64,000 nucleotides of DNA from Sporosarcina sp. BP05 (GTDB lineage Bacteria; Bacillota; Bacilli; Bacillales_A; Planococcaceae): the NCBI RefSeq assembly GCF_014282005.1, contig NZ_JACFTD010000002.1, positions 372,001 through 436,000 of the forward strand. Direction: 5' to 3'. This document shows positions 7,966 to 17,192 of the stretch, in pieces. Both the position numbers and the translations under genes were made by a program. Positions within the stretch are counted from its first letter, which is position 1, and the number at the start of each line of letters is the position of its first letter. The notes under the pieces were generated by a model, which saw nothing but the letters and a program-made list of their open reading frames with translations, had not been told where the DNA came from and ran no database searches.

Positions 7966-9219
7966 TTGCAATAATAAGTTAGCCACTCTGATAAAACCCG
8001 GTGTATTTATGAAATTCTCCTGTTTTTACCAACCTTAGAAAGCGGGTTTTGACCTTGAATTTGATTTTATAACGTTAAGCTAATTTGGCTATTTCTTGTT
8101 CAAAAGCCATTGCTGGTTGTTGATAGTCTAGAATCTTTCTTGGTAGATTATTGATTGTCTGATAAATGCGTTGAATTGCTTTTCTTGAGTAGTCTGAAAT
8201 TGCTTTTCCTTTGGGGATAAAGCGTCTAAGAAGTCCGTTGTGTCGCTCATTAGAACCTCTTTCGTAAGGCGCATAAGGTCTAGCGAAATAGACTTCCGTG
8301 ACTCCTTCCAAACTCGCAGAAAGATTGGAGAACTCGCTTCCATTATCAGAAGTAATTGTCTTGAATACTTGCGAAAATAGGTCGCCGTAAAAGTGTTGTA
8401 ATTGTTTGATGGCATGATCAACTGAGTCATGATCTTGATCGTCAATTTTAATTGCGAAATAATTTCTAGTTTTACGCTCAACGATCGTTAGAAGCGCGTT
8501 GTCATATGACTTCTTACCTTCTACTGTATCGATTTCCCAATGACCAAATTCTTCTCTATCTTCAATTTCAAGTGGCCGTTCTACAATACTTGTTCCTAGA
8601 ATGCGACGATTTTTTCGGACACGCTTCGTCTTCGTATTCAGTTTTGTTTTCATTGGTAGATCAACGTTACGAACACTTAATAGGCACTGATCAATGTAAT
8701 TATAAAGGGTTTTCGTGGATACCATTGGCTTGTCCTTCCAATCGTTTTGTTGCTTTGCGAATCGAACTACTGCGTCAGGTGACCAGCTTTGAGTCGTGAT
8801 TTGTTGACAGGCAAATTCAACAAAATCAGATGCAACTAGTAATTTGCTTTTCGCTCCACAGTTTCTTCGGTTATTTTCATATACCGCCTGTCCCGTTTCA
8901 GGAAAATAGGCTTTGTATGGTTCTCTACCAGTCTTAAGCTGTGTCGTTGTTCCACGCTTAAGTTCGTTAGCAATCGTTTGGTGAACTCGCCCTAAGCGTC
9001 TTGCGATCTCCCAGTTGGGATCTCCCGCCTTATGGAGAGCCCCAATTTGACCACGCTCAAAAGGTGATAGGTGTTTATTTTTACGGTTTTGTATGGTATT
9101 CTCGGTGTGTGCCATTATAAAACTTCCTCTCATTGTTAGTCTAGTAACTTCAATGATACACGAAATTTTATATTGGCCATTTTTTTGTCTGAATTTAGGC
9201 GGCTAACTTGATTGTACAA
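7966..9219 (-). mobile_element. IS30-family insertion sequence
   Basis: About 1.25 kb bounded by imperfect inverted repeats: left TTGCAATAATAAGTTAGCC (7966-7984), right GGCTAACTTGATTGTACAA (9201-9219). The inner nine bases AAGTTAGCC are identical in both ends. It holds one transposase gene on the minus strand. The target duplication could not be settled, with uncertainty of two or three bases at each end. It lies inside a recombinase gene. Confidence 0.85.
8075..9115 (-). CDS. IS30 family transposase
   Basis: The 346-residue transposase starts at the ATG at 9115, which has GAGGAAG at good spacing; an in-frame ATG six codons earlier has no such site. The N-terminal helix-turn-helix (LSPFERGQIGALHKAG, then IARRLGRVHQTIANEL) binds the ends. 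The DDE catalytic core shows D in FGHWEIDTVEG, D in TSDNGSEF and E in ERGSNERHNGLLRRFIPKG, all typical of IS30. The frame is intact, so the element may still be active. Confidence 0.95.
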   Translation of the reverse strand: MAHTENTIQNRKNKHLSPFERGQIGALHKAGDPNWEIARRLGRVHQTIANELKRGTTTQLKTGREPYKAYFPETGQAVYENNRRNCGAKSKLLVASDFVEFACQQITTQSWSPDAVVRFAKQQNDWKDKPMVSTKTLYNYIDQCLLSVRNVDLPMKTKLNTKTKRVRKNRRILGTSIVERPLEIEDREEFGHWEIDTVEGKKSYDNALLTIVERKTRNYFAIKIDDQDHDSVDHAIKQLQHFYGDLFSQVFKTITSDNGSEFSNLSASLEGVTEVYFARPYAPYERGSNERHNGLLRRFIPKGKAISDYSRKAIQRIYQTINNLPRKILDYQQPAMAFEQEIAKLA

Positions 9220-9225
9220 CTAGCC

Positions 9226-10617
9226 TAGTATTTTTGTATTCCAAAGACTTGATTAAATTTGATATTATTTCGAATTCATTTTAACCCTTGGATTTTAGAC
9301 ATGTTCAAAGGTTTGAAAAGGGTATTTTAGAATATTTTTTTGAAAAAGAAAAATGTCATGATTGTGGAAAGCCTAAACCACAAAACTCCCATTCTTTTTG
9401 TTATGATTGTTTAGCCTGTCGAACGATATATAATCGGACGCGTAGGGAGTACGTTGAAGAAAACTTTACTAACAACTCTATTAAGGGTTTATATTATAAT
9501 TTTTGTGGATTTATGGCTAGCCAAGGTAGGAAACCACAAACGGTGGCAGACATATTAGAGAAATCTCGTGAACACTTTTTATTTTTGAGTGACTATATAC
9601 CAGATAACATAGATAATGAACTATTTAATTTTAATTCTAATGAGGGCGAAGTAACGACACGGTTTCACGTGATTAGTGGAAAACCTTTGGTTAATTTTAC
9701 TTTTTCACAAGAATTGGTAGATATGTTTGAACGAAAATTTAAAGGGAGTAATGTGAGTTATTCATTGTTTTTAGCTTTTCTTGAAAAAAGGGGATTAATT
9801 ATACCACCTTTAAAAAATCCTTATCAAAAAATTAGACAAAAAATCAATGCGATGGAAGAAAAATTTCAAGCACTTGTACTAAAAATGCTAGAAAAAGAAT
9901 CTGCCTCGATTGATCTGCTTGTAAAAAAGGTGCCGTTAATACAAAGACATGGGTAACGGTTGAGCATAGCATGGATGCCATTATTAAATTTTATAAATGG
10001 TTGATAGATACCACTGAGGTTCAGGGGTGGGCAGAAGTTTCTGAGCGAGAAATAAATATTTATTTATTAAATTTCCCTGTAAGTTCGAGGGAAATAACAA
10101 AAAGATTATTGTTTAATTTCTTTGAATATGCAAAAAAACAACGATTTATTTTTAATAATCCAATTGAGCAATTTGTTTCAAGAGACAGAATGATGGAAGT
10201 AAAACCGTTATCAAAGCGTGAACATGCAAAAATATATCGAAAATTAACCACAGATATTAATGAATTATTTGTTGAAAAGTTAATTTGCTCCCTAATCTAT
10301 TTTCATGGTTTAACAAGTAAACAACTAGTGGAAATAAAATTCGATAATATTAAATTAGGGGGAAATTGTATTTTTGTTCATTTAATTCAATAAATGATGT
10401 ATCTATAAAAACTAATACGATTCTTTAATATGTAAAATCGGTTATTTCGATATCTCCGAAGCATTTAAGAATAGCAGCCTTACAATATTGTTCCGCAACT
10501 TTTGGAGCAGAGTATCTGCACAATTGTATTGGATTATCGATAACACAAGCTGCCAGATATGCTGATATTGGTGAAACATTATTAGTTGAATTAATCCATG
10601 ATGTAATAAATAAATGA
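9226..10617 (+). pseudogene. Degenerate tyrosine recombinase of the radC insert
   Basis: Three pieces in different frames read as one protein. The first (from a TTG at 9288) has a zinc-knuckle-like CHDCGKPK...CYDCLAC region. A frame change near the AAAAAAGG run at about 9920 leads to a SAM-like core-binding piece (IIKFYKWLIDTTEVQGW) and FHGLTSKQLVEIKF, where the catalytic Arg of the family has become Thr. After another shift and a stop at 10426 comes SPKHLRIAALQYC...GLSITQAARYADIGE, the HxLR and Tyr boxes. Such recombinases move site-specific elements, including Tn554-type transposons that target radC. It is broken at several points. Confidence 0.65.
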
Positions 10618-10730
10618 CTTTTATTTATAACTACCCAGTAAAAAGTGGGGGGGTACGCTAGGTTGAACAAGTCTGATCCAAATTAAAACAAACATGTTTC
10701 CACTGTAATATCGAATGGAATATAGCTTAT

Positions 10731-11276
10731 TTAGAATTCATCTTTAACCTTTTCCCATTCTCTTTTAACTTGTTTTTTTAAATCTAATTCTAATAAGTTT
10801 AATTCAATTGTAAGTATACTCTTCAACAGTTGATGATTACTCAAGTAAATCAATTCATTTGAGTACGATATATTCTTTTTTTCTAATAGCGCTTTTAATT
10901 CTGAATAATTTGCAATTTTATGAATGTTATTATATAAATTATATAACCACATAATATTGGTCAATCTATATACTATGCCAATCTCAACATTTCTATTTTC
11001 GTTTAGTTGCAATTCTATTAACATTTTTAACTTATACAATTCTTTTAAAGAAGTCATGTTTTCATTTGATAATTCACTATAAAAAATCGAAATGAATTCT
11101 GAAAAGTTAAGCTTTAAAGTATTCATAGAATTTATCCGTTCTTTAGTAACTGAATTTGCATAAGCTGTATTTTTATTGATTCTAACTGTATAAATAAGTG
11201 TTACTATACCTGTAAATGCTGTAATTATTATTCCTATCAAAGTTATTTTTTGAGTTGCGTCTAAACCATCTAACAT
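10731..11276 (-). CDS. Small membrane-anchored protein of unknown function, divergent from dtcA
   Basis: The 181-residue protein starts at the ATG at 11276, which has GAGGAG close upstream; a longer reading frame would run into dtcA. It has one hydrophobic segment near the N-terminus (about residues 12-30, ITLIGIIITAFTGIVTLIYTV) and a long, charged, helical cytoplasmic part ending in a lysine-rich tail. I do not recognise a domain. It shares a 62-base divergent intergenic region with dtcA and the same low GC, so it may be co-regulated cargo or an accessory of the defence operon. Confidence 0.7.
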   Translation of the reverse strand: MLDGLDATQKITLIGIIITAFTGIVTLIYTVRINKNTAYANSVTKERINSMNTLKLNFSEFISIFYSELSNENMTSLKELYKLKMLIELQLNENRNVEIGIVYRLTNIMWLYNLYNNIHKIANYSELKALLEKKNISYSNELIYLSNHQLLKSILTIELNLLELDLKKQVKREWEKVKDEF

Positions 11277-11338
11277 AATTTCTCCTCTTTTCTTTTTATT
11301 AACTAAATAACAAATATTACGAAGGAGACCTGATATCA

Positions 11339-14300
11339 ATGAACCCAAATCGCAATCGGTTTATAAATTTGCCCCTAATAAAACAGCGTTCTAATAAAAA
11401 AAATATCAAAATAAAACTTTTAGAAGCCAAAAGAATTCCAGGTTCAAAGAAGATTTTTTTCAATCAACATTTTCCGCAAAAGGATAGCATCCCTATTTTT
11501 AATTTCAGAAGAAATTCAAATAATATAGAGTTTGAAGTTGAGTGGTTGTTAGAGATGCTGAACATTACAAAAAATGACATAGTTGAATTTTTAAAACTTC
11601 AAGACTCTTACAATACAGCCTATTTTAAATCAGATTACGAGAAGTGTAAACAAATCCTTGAAAATATTAACTTTAAGTTTGGTATTTCTATATGGTTAAT
11701 TGAAAGCCATATAAACCTTTATAAAAAAATTGATCATACATACAAGCAAAGTGAAGCATATTTAGATGGAATTATAAATAGTAAAATTAGTGAATACTAT
11801 AAAATCATCAGCTGGATATTATTTATGAAGTCAGAAGACATGGTATCTCCTTCTAGATTCGAAATTGAGCTTGAAAGATCAATCAATAGCCTTAGTATAA
11901 TAAAAAAAATGAATTTTCAGGATTATTTACTCTTTAAATTTTCTATTGGAACAGAACTTAATGAATTGGATTTTTTATCCATTTTACAACTGCAAGAAAA
12001 CCTCTCAATAATCGATAGATATTTTACTTTGGCTACTTTAATTGAATATATTTTTGAGGATAACTTTTTAAATTTCAATAAAACCATAATTGATAAATGT
12101 ATGAATGTTATTACTTTTATTTCAGGAACAGAATCCACTATTTATCACCAAATCCAGAATGAAAAAATATTATTGAATAACTCACGCTCTTCTAATCTGA
12201 ATAATCTAAAAGCAATTGATGAATATTCTATAGGTAATTATGATAACGCTATAGAAATTTGTAATTTAATACTTAAAGATCGGCCATATGAAATCGAACT
12301 CTATGATATTCTAATAAAATCACTTTTAAGTAAAGGTGATATAAGAGAATTAGATGATAGTAATTTTTATAATGAATTAATAAACTTATTTATGCAATTC
12401 TATAAATCAAAAGATACCGACGATGAAACAGTGAAAAAATTATTGAAAATTTCCAATGATCACTTATCAAATGATTGGGCTTGGAAAATGTTGAGTCTTA
12501 CTTACGTTCTTAAGTTCGGTAACAAAATCTTAGAAAGTAGCCCTTTTATTAGGAAAGGGTTTAAAAACTCTAAATATATTAAACCACAAATAATACCATA
12601 TATTTATAATGAAGCAAACAAAAAGGATTTATATATATCTATTGTTTTTGCGGGATCAAATATAACTAATAAAATTCATGACGCTTATGCATCACTTGAT
12701 TTAAAATTAATAGAAACTCTTGAAATAGATAAAAACAGAAAGTATAGACTACTCGCTAATTTGCATCTTCTGAAGGCTAATTATACTGATGCATTAGATT
12801 ACTTCGATTTAATAGATTCGAAAAATTCACAAATAAATTATTTTGAAATTAGCATAGGGAAAATACAAGCTTACACTGCATTAGATGAAATTGATTTAAC
12901 CGTTAATCTAATTGTAGATTCTTATTTTTCAAATACAAACCTTTTATTAGAAATCGATATAGAAACAATATCCAGTAAGATTATGTCTTCATTATCTTCT
13001 TCATCAAATTTAAAAACCTTGATTTTTATTAATTTAATAACAAAATATATTAATCCTACGCTTTTTGAAAATAAACATGATTTTTTAGAAGATTTTTTAC
13101 TTGAATTTAAAATAAACCTTATAAGTGAACTGGATATTTCGTTATTTGAATCTGATTTTCAAGGTTTAATCTATGTATTGAAAGAATATTGTACTATAGA
13201 GACAATGTCTAAATATTATTTCTTCAATCGTTATGAAGATGTTGAGGAAGAACGGATTAAAATATGTATACTTTTAACAGAAATCGATAGTGATAATCAA
13301 GAAATATACAATAATGAAATTAAAGAAATAACACAAACAATGCAAATTAGAGAATATAGCGCAGCGTTAGAAAGAAGTAAGATATATGTAGATATAGATG
13401 GGATAAAAAAACAAACAAGCAAAAAAATTGAGGACAATTTTAATAGAATTCGGGAATATTTTAACAGTGCTAGAAATAAAGGAGAGGTTTTATATTTCAC
13501 TTATCAAGGCGATGACGGTAATATAGCGCAGATCAAAGGGAATAGGTATTCTGACATTTACAACAGTTTAATTCATCAAATTAGAGACTCATTCATTTCT
13601 AGTAAAGAATACGGGCTGGATGTATATCTAAGTTTGGGTATTAGACATGGTACTATTTTCGGTCAACTTAGAAAATTATTTGAGAAAGACAACTTTATGA
13701 CTTTATTTGTTTCAAATCTTAATAAGTACAAGAAAAACACTTTTTGGATTGATAAAATGAATATCAAAAATCCTTTAGTTATTGATGAAGTAGATATGGC
13801 ATTTCAAATCTTCAACCAAAAAATAGATGAGGTACTTATTTATTTAAAAGATCATAAGTTACAAATAACTACTGATGTAAATAATGATATTTCTTTGTTT
13901 AATTATCATCTCTCAGATTTTAATTTAATGGTGATGTTCTCAGAGGATATTAAAGATAAGAATTTATCGCTAGATTCATTTATAAATAATAATATTGATA
14001 AATTATGGTCAATCACCGAGGGGAATCTTGAAAACGTTCGAAACTATCTGAAGATCGAATACAAAAACATGATTTTAACTGAAATTGATGAGTTCATAAA
14101 AAACATTAAACAAATTGAGGTAAGTCATCAAATTAACCTTCGAGAATTCAATCAAAAGATGGTGGATTTAAAAACTGATTTGAGCTACCAAATTAACAAA
14201 GTATCAAGTTGGTTTACAAAAGAAAAAGTAATTGAAATTGATAATTTCACAATCGATTTACCAGTGAATATTGCTTTAGAATTTGTTAAAAGTATAAATA

Positions 14301-14776
14301 TTAATACTACTATTTTCGAAACAACTAATCTTAACACTAAAAGTTTATTAATTGATGGAAGATATTTGAAATGGTTTAGCGAAATATTTATAACTATATT
14401 TGATAATATAATAAAAAGAAGTGGAATGCGAAACGAAATTCATTTCTCTTTAGAAATTTCGCTCAACACGGATAATAAACTGGTAATAGTTTGTAGAAAC
14501 CCGTTACACCTCTCTGAAATAGAAATTTCAAATAGAAAACAATTGTTAACTGCAAAACTACAAGAAATAAAAATCATTTCAGATACTGAGGAATCTGAAA
14601 TAATGTCTCGTGCTTCTAAAGAGGGAGGCTCTGGATTTTACAAAATTGTTAAATTATTGAAATACGATATTAAATCTGATAAGCCAACACTAAACTTCGA
14701 TATTGAGAACGATGAATTTTATATTGAAATCATTTTAGATACAGGGAGGGTTGCAATTGAGAGTGTTAGTAGTTGA
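11339..14776 (+). CDS. dtcA: Detocs sensor kinase DtcA
   Basis: The 1145-residue protein has a long N-terminal region of helical repeats (about residues 60-640, TPR-like, for example LLKANYTDALDYFDLID). Next comes a helical region with a candidate phosphoacceptor His near residue 930, then a GHKL-type ATPase domain: N-box around residue 1020 (FITIFDNIIKR) and the GGSGF loop near 1095. No membrane segment or signal peptide is visible, so it is cytosolic. In the described Detocs systems DtcA senses phage infection and phosphorylates DtcC, while DtcB acts as a buffer. The operon order and the nucleosidase effector support this. The region is very AT-rich, unlike the flagellar backbone. Confidence 0.88.
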   Translation: MNPNRNRFINLPLIKQRSNKKNIKIKLLEAKRIPGSKKIFFNQHFPQKDSIPIFNFRRNSNNIEFEVEWLLEMLNITKNDIVEFLKLQDSYNTAYFKSDYEKCKQILENINFKFGISIWLIESHINLYKKIDHTYKQSEAYLDGIINSKISEYYKIISWILFMKSEDMVSPSRFEIELERSINSLSIIKKMNFQDYLLFKFSIGTELNELDFLSILQLQENLSIIDRYFTLATLIEYIFEDNFLNFNKTIIDKCMNVITFISGTESTIYHQIQNEKILLNNSRSSNLNNLKAIDEYSIGNYDNAIEICNLILKDRPYEIELYDILIKSLLSKGDIRELDDSNFYNELINLFMQFYKSKDTDDETVKKLLKISNDHLSNDWAWKMLSLTYVLKFGNKILESSPFIRKGFKNSKYIKPQIIPYIYNEANKKDLYISIVFAGSNITNKIHDAYASLDLKLIETLEIDKNRKYRLLANLHLLKANYTDALDYFDLIDSKNSQINYFEISIGKIQAYTALDEIDLTVNLIVDSYFSNTNLLLEIDIETISSKIMSSLSSSSNLKTLIFINLITKYINPTLFENKHDFLEDFLLEFKINLISELDISLFESDFQGLIYVLKEYCTIETMSKYYFFNRYEDVEEERIKICILLTEIDSDNQEIYNNEIKEITQTMQIREYSAALERSKIYVDIDGIKKQTSKKIEDNFNRIREYFNSARNKGEVLYFTYQGDDGNIAQIKGNRYSDIYNSLIHQIRDSFISSKEYGLDVYLSLGIRHGTIFGQLRKLFEKDNFMTLFVSNLNKYKKNTFWIDKMNIKNPLVIDEVDMAFQIFNQKIDEVLIYLKDHKLQITTDVNNDISLFNYHLSDFNLMVMFSEDIKDKNLSLDSFINNNIDKLWSITEGNLENVRNYLKIEYKNMILTEIDEFIKNIKQIEVSHQINLREFNQKMVDLKTDLSYQINKVSSWFTKEKVIEIDNFTIDLPVNIALEFVKSININTTIFETTNLNTKSLLIDGRYLKWFSEIFITIFDNIIKRSGMRNEIHFSLEISLNTDNKLVIVCRNPLHLSEIEISNRKQLLTAKLQEIKIISDTEESEIMSRASKEGGSGFYKIVKLLKYDIKSDKPTLNFDIENDEFYIEIILDTGRVAIESVSS

Positions 14777-15212
14777 AGATGATATAAATAAAATCAATAA
14801 GATTGAAACCTTTTTAACTAATGAATTTAGATATATTGAAATCGAAAAATCCTACTCATATAATTCTGGATTAAGAAATATATTGTTTAATCAATACGAT
14901 TTAATTCTTTTAGATATGACTATGCCCACTTTTGACAAGGATGAATCTTCTTCTTATGGTGGGAAATTAGTTCAGTTCGCGGGAAAAGAGATATTATTGC
15001 AAATGCGTAGAAGAAAAATAGTAACTCCTACAATTGTAATAACTCAATACGCTACTTTCGGTGAAAATGATACATTAAAAAGCTTTGTTGAAATGGAAAA
15101 AGAATTAAAAGAAGAATTTAGCAATAATTTAGTTTCAATGATTTATTATGAGGCTGGGAAATCTGATTGGGAAATCGAAATAAAAGAATTATTAAGTAGG
15201 TTTATTAAATGA
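14757..15212 (+). CDS. dtcB: Detocs stand-alone receiver protein DtcB
   Basis: This protein of about 151 residues is a single receiver domain: acidic pair at residues 8-9 (VVEDD), phosphoacceptor Asp53 in LILLDMTMP, and a Thr in TIVITQYA. There is no output domain. In Detocs, DtcB is thought to absorb stray phosphate from DtcA and so prevent self-killing. I chose the TTG at 14757, six bases after GGAGGG; a TTG two codons earlier touches that site. The gene overlaps the dtcA end by 20 bases, so translation is probably coupled. Confidence 0.88.
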   Translation: MRVLVVEDDINKINKIETFLTNEFRYIEIEKSYSYNSGLRNILFNQYDLILLDMTMPTFDKDESSSYGGKLVQFAGKEILLQMRRRKIVTPTIVITQYATFGENDTLKSFVEMEKELKEEFSNNLVSMIYYEAGKSDWEIEIKELLSRFIK

Positions 15213-16468
15213 TTCAAATCCTATTAATCGAAGATAATGCGGAAAAAAATTCCCGGATAAAGGGTTTTGTTAATGAGGCTGTTATTGATGAATGTAACTT
15301 TACAGAAATTAATAATATGTCAGATGCAAGGAAAGAATTAAATGAACAGGTATTTGACCTAATGATACTTGATATACAATTTCTTGAATTTATTGATAGT
15401 ACAAAAATTAGAGAAGATGCTGGTATTAGTTTATTAAAAGAAATAATTGGAAGTCGACCAAATAGAAATAGTTCTTTGAAAAGACCTTCTACTATAATTA
15501 TTTTAACTGAACATAGCAGCAGTATTGATGATTTTAATGAGCAATTTAAAGATACTTTTTTTAAAATCGTAAAATATGATGGATACACTGATTCTTGGCA
15601 ATTGCCCCTGATTGAAGCTATACAACATGTAACAGCAATAAAAAAGAGTACTTTGTCAAAATCGCTTGAACACAATTACGATATTGGAATTGTTTGTGCA
15701 CTACAAAAAGAGTTGCAACCAATCCTAGAATTAGATTTAGATTGGTCTACTAAAAGAATATACAAAGATGATAGTACACTTTATTTTGTTGCAGAAAAAT
15801 TTATAGGGAACAGAAAGATAAAAATAGTCTGTTCTACGCCAAATCAAATGGGTATAACAGATACTACAATCGCAACTATGAAGATGATTGAAAATTTCAA
15901 ACCTCGATATATGTTTATGACAGGTATAACAGGTGGTGTAAAAGGGAAAGTTAATATAGGTGATATTATAGTAGCGGATCCTTGTTATACACATGAGGCT
16001 GGTAAATACACAATAGATAGATTTGAAGAAGATAAAGTTAAATTTGAACCTACAGCGGTTCACATTAGAGCTAGCCCTAATTTGTTAACCTTGTACCAAG
16101 AATTATCTTATGAACACAAGATTTTAAAAGGTTTCTATGAAGCTTCAACCTACTCGAAACCTGAATGTGAACCAAAATTAATCATTGGACCAGTCAGTAG
16201 CGGAAATGCCGTAATTGCCAATGAAACAATTTTAAATGGTATAACTGAAGTCGAAAGAAGGCTATTAGGAGTAGATATGGAGATATACGGATTTGCAAGA
16301 GCTTGTTTTCTTTCTAACATCCCTAAACCATCCTACTTGGCGTTTAAAGTTGTTTCTGATTTAGCTGATAGTTCTAAAAGTGATGACTATCAAGAACATT
16401 GTACGTTTTTGAGTTCAATAATTTTAGATTATATAATTTCAACATATTTATTTAGAAATGAAGGATAA
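15209..16468 (+). CDS. dtcC: Detocs effector DtcC: receiver fused to a nucleoside phosphorylase domain
   Basis: The 419-residue protein begins with a receiver domain (acidic residues 8-9 in LIEDN, phosphoacceptor Asp55 in LMILDIQF, to about residue 140). From about residue 157 it carries a PNP/UDP phosphorylase-MTAN fold: YDIGIVCALQKELQ, TGITGGVKG, GPVSSGNAVIAN, the ribose-binding VDMEIYGFA and the catalytic Asp in VVSDLADSS. In Detocs the activated effector cleaves ATP to adenine and ribose triphosphate and arrests the cell. All visible catalytic residues are kept. Its ATG overlaps the dtcB stop (ATGA), a coupled pair. Confidence 0.9.
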   Translation: MIQILLIEDNAEKNSRIKGFVNEAVIDECNFTEINNMSDARKELNEQVFDLMILDIQFLEFIDSTKIREDAGISLLKEIIGSRPNRNSSLKRPSTIIILTEHSSSIDDFNEQFKDTFFKIVKYDGYTDSWQLPLIEAIQHVTAIKKSTLSKSLEHNYDIGIVCALQKELQPILELDLDWSTKRIYKDDSTLYFVAEKFIGNRKIKIVCSTPNQMGITDTTIATMKMIENFKPRYMFMTGITGGVKGKVNIGDIIVADPCYTHEAGKYTIDRFEEDKVKFEPTAVHIRASPNLLTLYQELSYEHKILKGFYEASTYSKPECEPKLIIGPVSSGNAVIANETILNGITEVERRLLGVDMEIYGFARACFLSNIPKPSYLAFKVVSDLADSSKSDDYQEHCTFLSSIILDYIISTYLFRNEG

Positions 16469-16664
16469 GATAACTCGCTAAACAATTATACTACTAGATT
16501 GATTTATTGCCCTTTGTACACTTTTCTCTAGTAAAGAAACTTCTAATAATTTTTATTATTCATTCGCCGACATTAAAGAACTTTATTCATACGGTAGAAC
16601 TTTTTTATAGACAGTACAAATTTATTTTTTAATCTACAACGATAATGGAATTGAGTCTAGTGAG

Positions 16665-16702
16665 AGCAACAGTTTCTTTTATATGGAACAGTTGCTTTTT
16701 TT
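16665..16702 (+). terminator. Terminator after the Detocs operon
   Basis: AGCAACAGTT (16665-16674) pairs with AACAGTTGCT (16687-16696) with one mismatch, followed by a run of seven T. It lies about 200 bases after dtcC and 100 bases before the right junction of the radC insert. Nothing else is visible between dtcC and the junction. Confidence 0.75.
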
Positions 16703-16801
16703 GGCGTTATTTATCTAAGGAGTTCAAGTTAGAATGGGAATTTAATGGAATATCATTATAGGGTAAATAGTTTAACTTACCAAAATTAACATCAGCATTT
16801 C

Positions 16802-16921
16802 CACCCCTCGGGGCACTGCGAGCCTTCACCAGAGGACCATGCTCTAACAAAACGTCTGAAGGAAGCTGGGGAGATTATTGGAATAGATTTGCTTGATCAC
16901 ATAATCGTAGGAAGGGATAAA
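16802..16921 (+). pseudogene. RadC-like JAB-domain protein, 3' part
   Basis: In frame from 16802 the DNA encodes [20 protein letters not shown] and then [20 protein letters not shown]. This is exactly the part of the RadC-like protein missing from the gene fragment that ends at 7698, starting at the second His of the H-x-H-P-S-G motif. Together the two parts make about 161 residues. The last residues of a normal RadC are also gone, because a small repeat element begins right after the GRDK codons. Confidence 0.85.
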
Positions 16922-17039
16922 AGTGATGGGTGCCTGTGCACCACACAAAATTAAACACAATTCTGAGTTATTCCATCCATGAAACTTTCATGTTTGCTGA
17001 AATTAACATGAAAGTTTCGTGAACTGGCACCACACACTA
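16922..17039. repeat. Hairpin repeat of the GGTGCC family, copy A
   Basis: About 118 bases beginning AGTGATGGGTGCCTGTGCACC and ending AACTGGCACCACACACTA. It contains a perfect 14-bp stem (16981-16994 with 17005-17018). A clear second copy lies at 20880-20990, and its termini resemble those of the element at 4823-5006. It interrupts the end of the radC-like gene. Confidence 0.7.
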
Positions 17040-17056
17040 AGCTCCTACAGGTAACT

Positions 17057-17096
17057 TAAAGATGATGATATAGTCTAAAGAAGTAGTAGAAAAGCA
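17057..17096 (+). ncRNA. Tail of a second, truncated group I intron
   Basis: The sequence AAGATGATGATATAGTCT resembles the S element of a group I intron, and the following AAAAGCAAGCCAAC matches the 3' end of the hag intron. The P, Q and R elements are missing upstream, where a repeat element and the radC fragment lie. It is therefore a remnant. Confidence 0.5.
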
Positions 17097-17192
17097 AGCC
17101 AACTAACAAACGAACAACCAGGCAACCACGAGCGTACTTCTAAAATAATCTGCTCAACAAAACGGGGTCAGGGAAATTTCCGGTCGCATTTT

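Noticed and set aside
9971..10393. Independent small integrase gene
   Set aside because: Its frame continues upstream without a break into the preceding piece and the Tyr box lies downstream in another frame, so it is a piece of one decayed recombinase.
15209..16468. Ordinary housekeeping MTA/SAH nucleosidase
   Set aside because: The enzyme domain is fused to a receiver and sits in an operon with a kinase and a second receiver, which is the Detocs arrangement.
16622..16801. Terminal inverted repeats for the radC insert
   Set aside because: The left and right ends share only short AT-rich similarity, which is not enough to define ends; elements moved by tyrosine recombinases often lack them.
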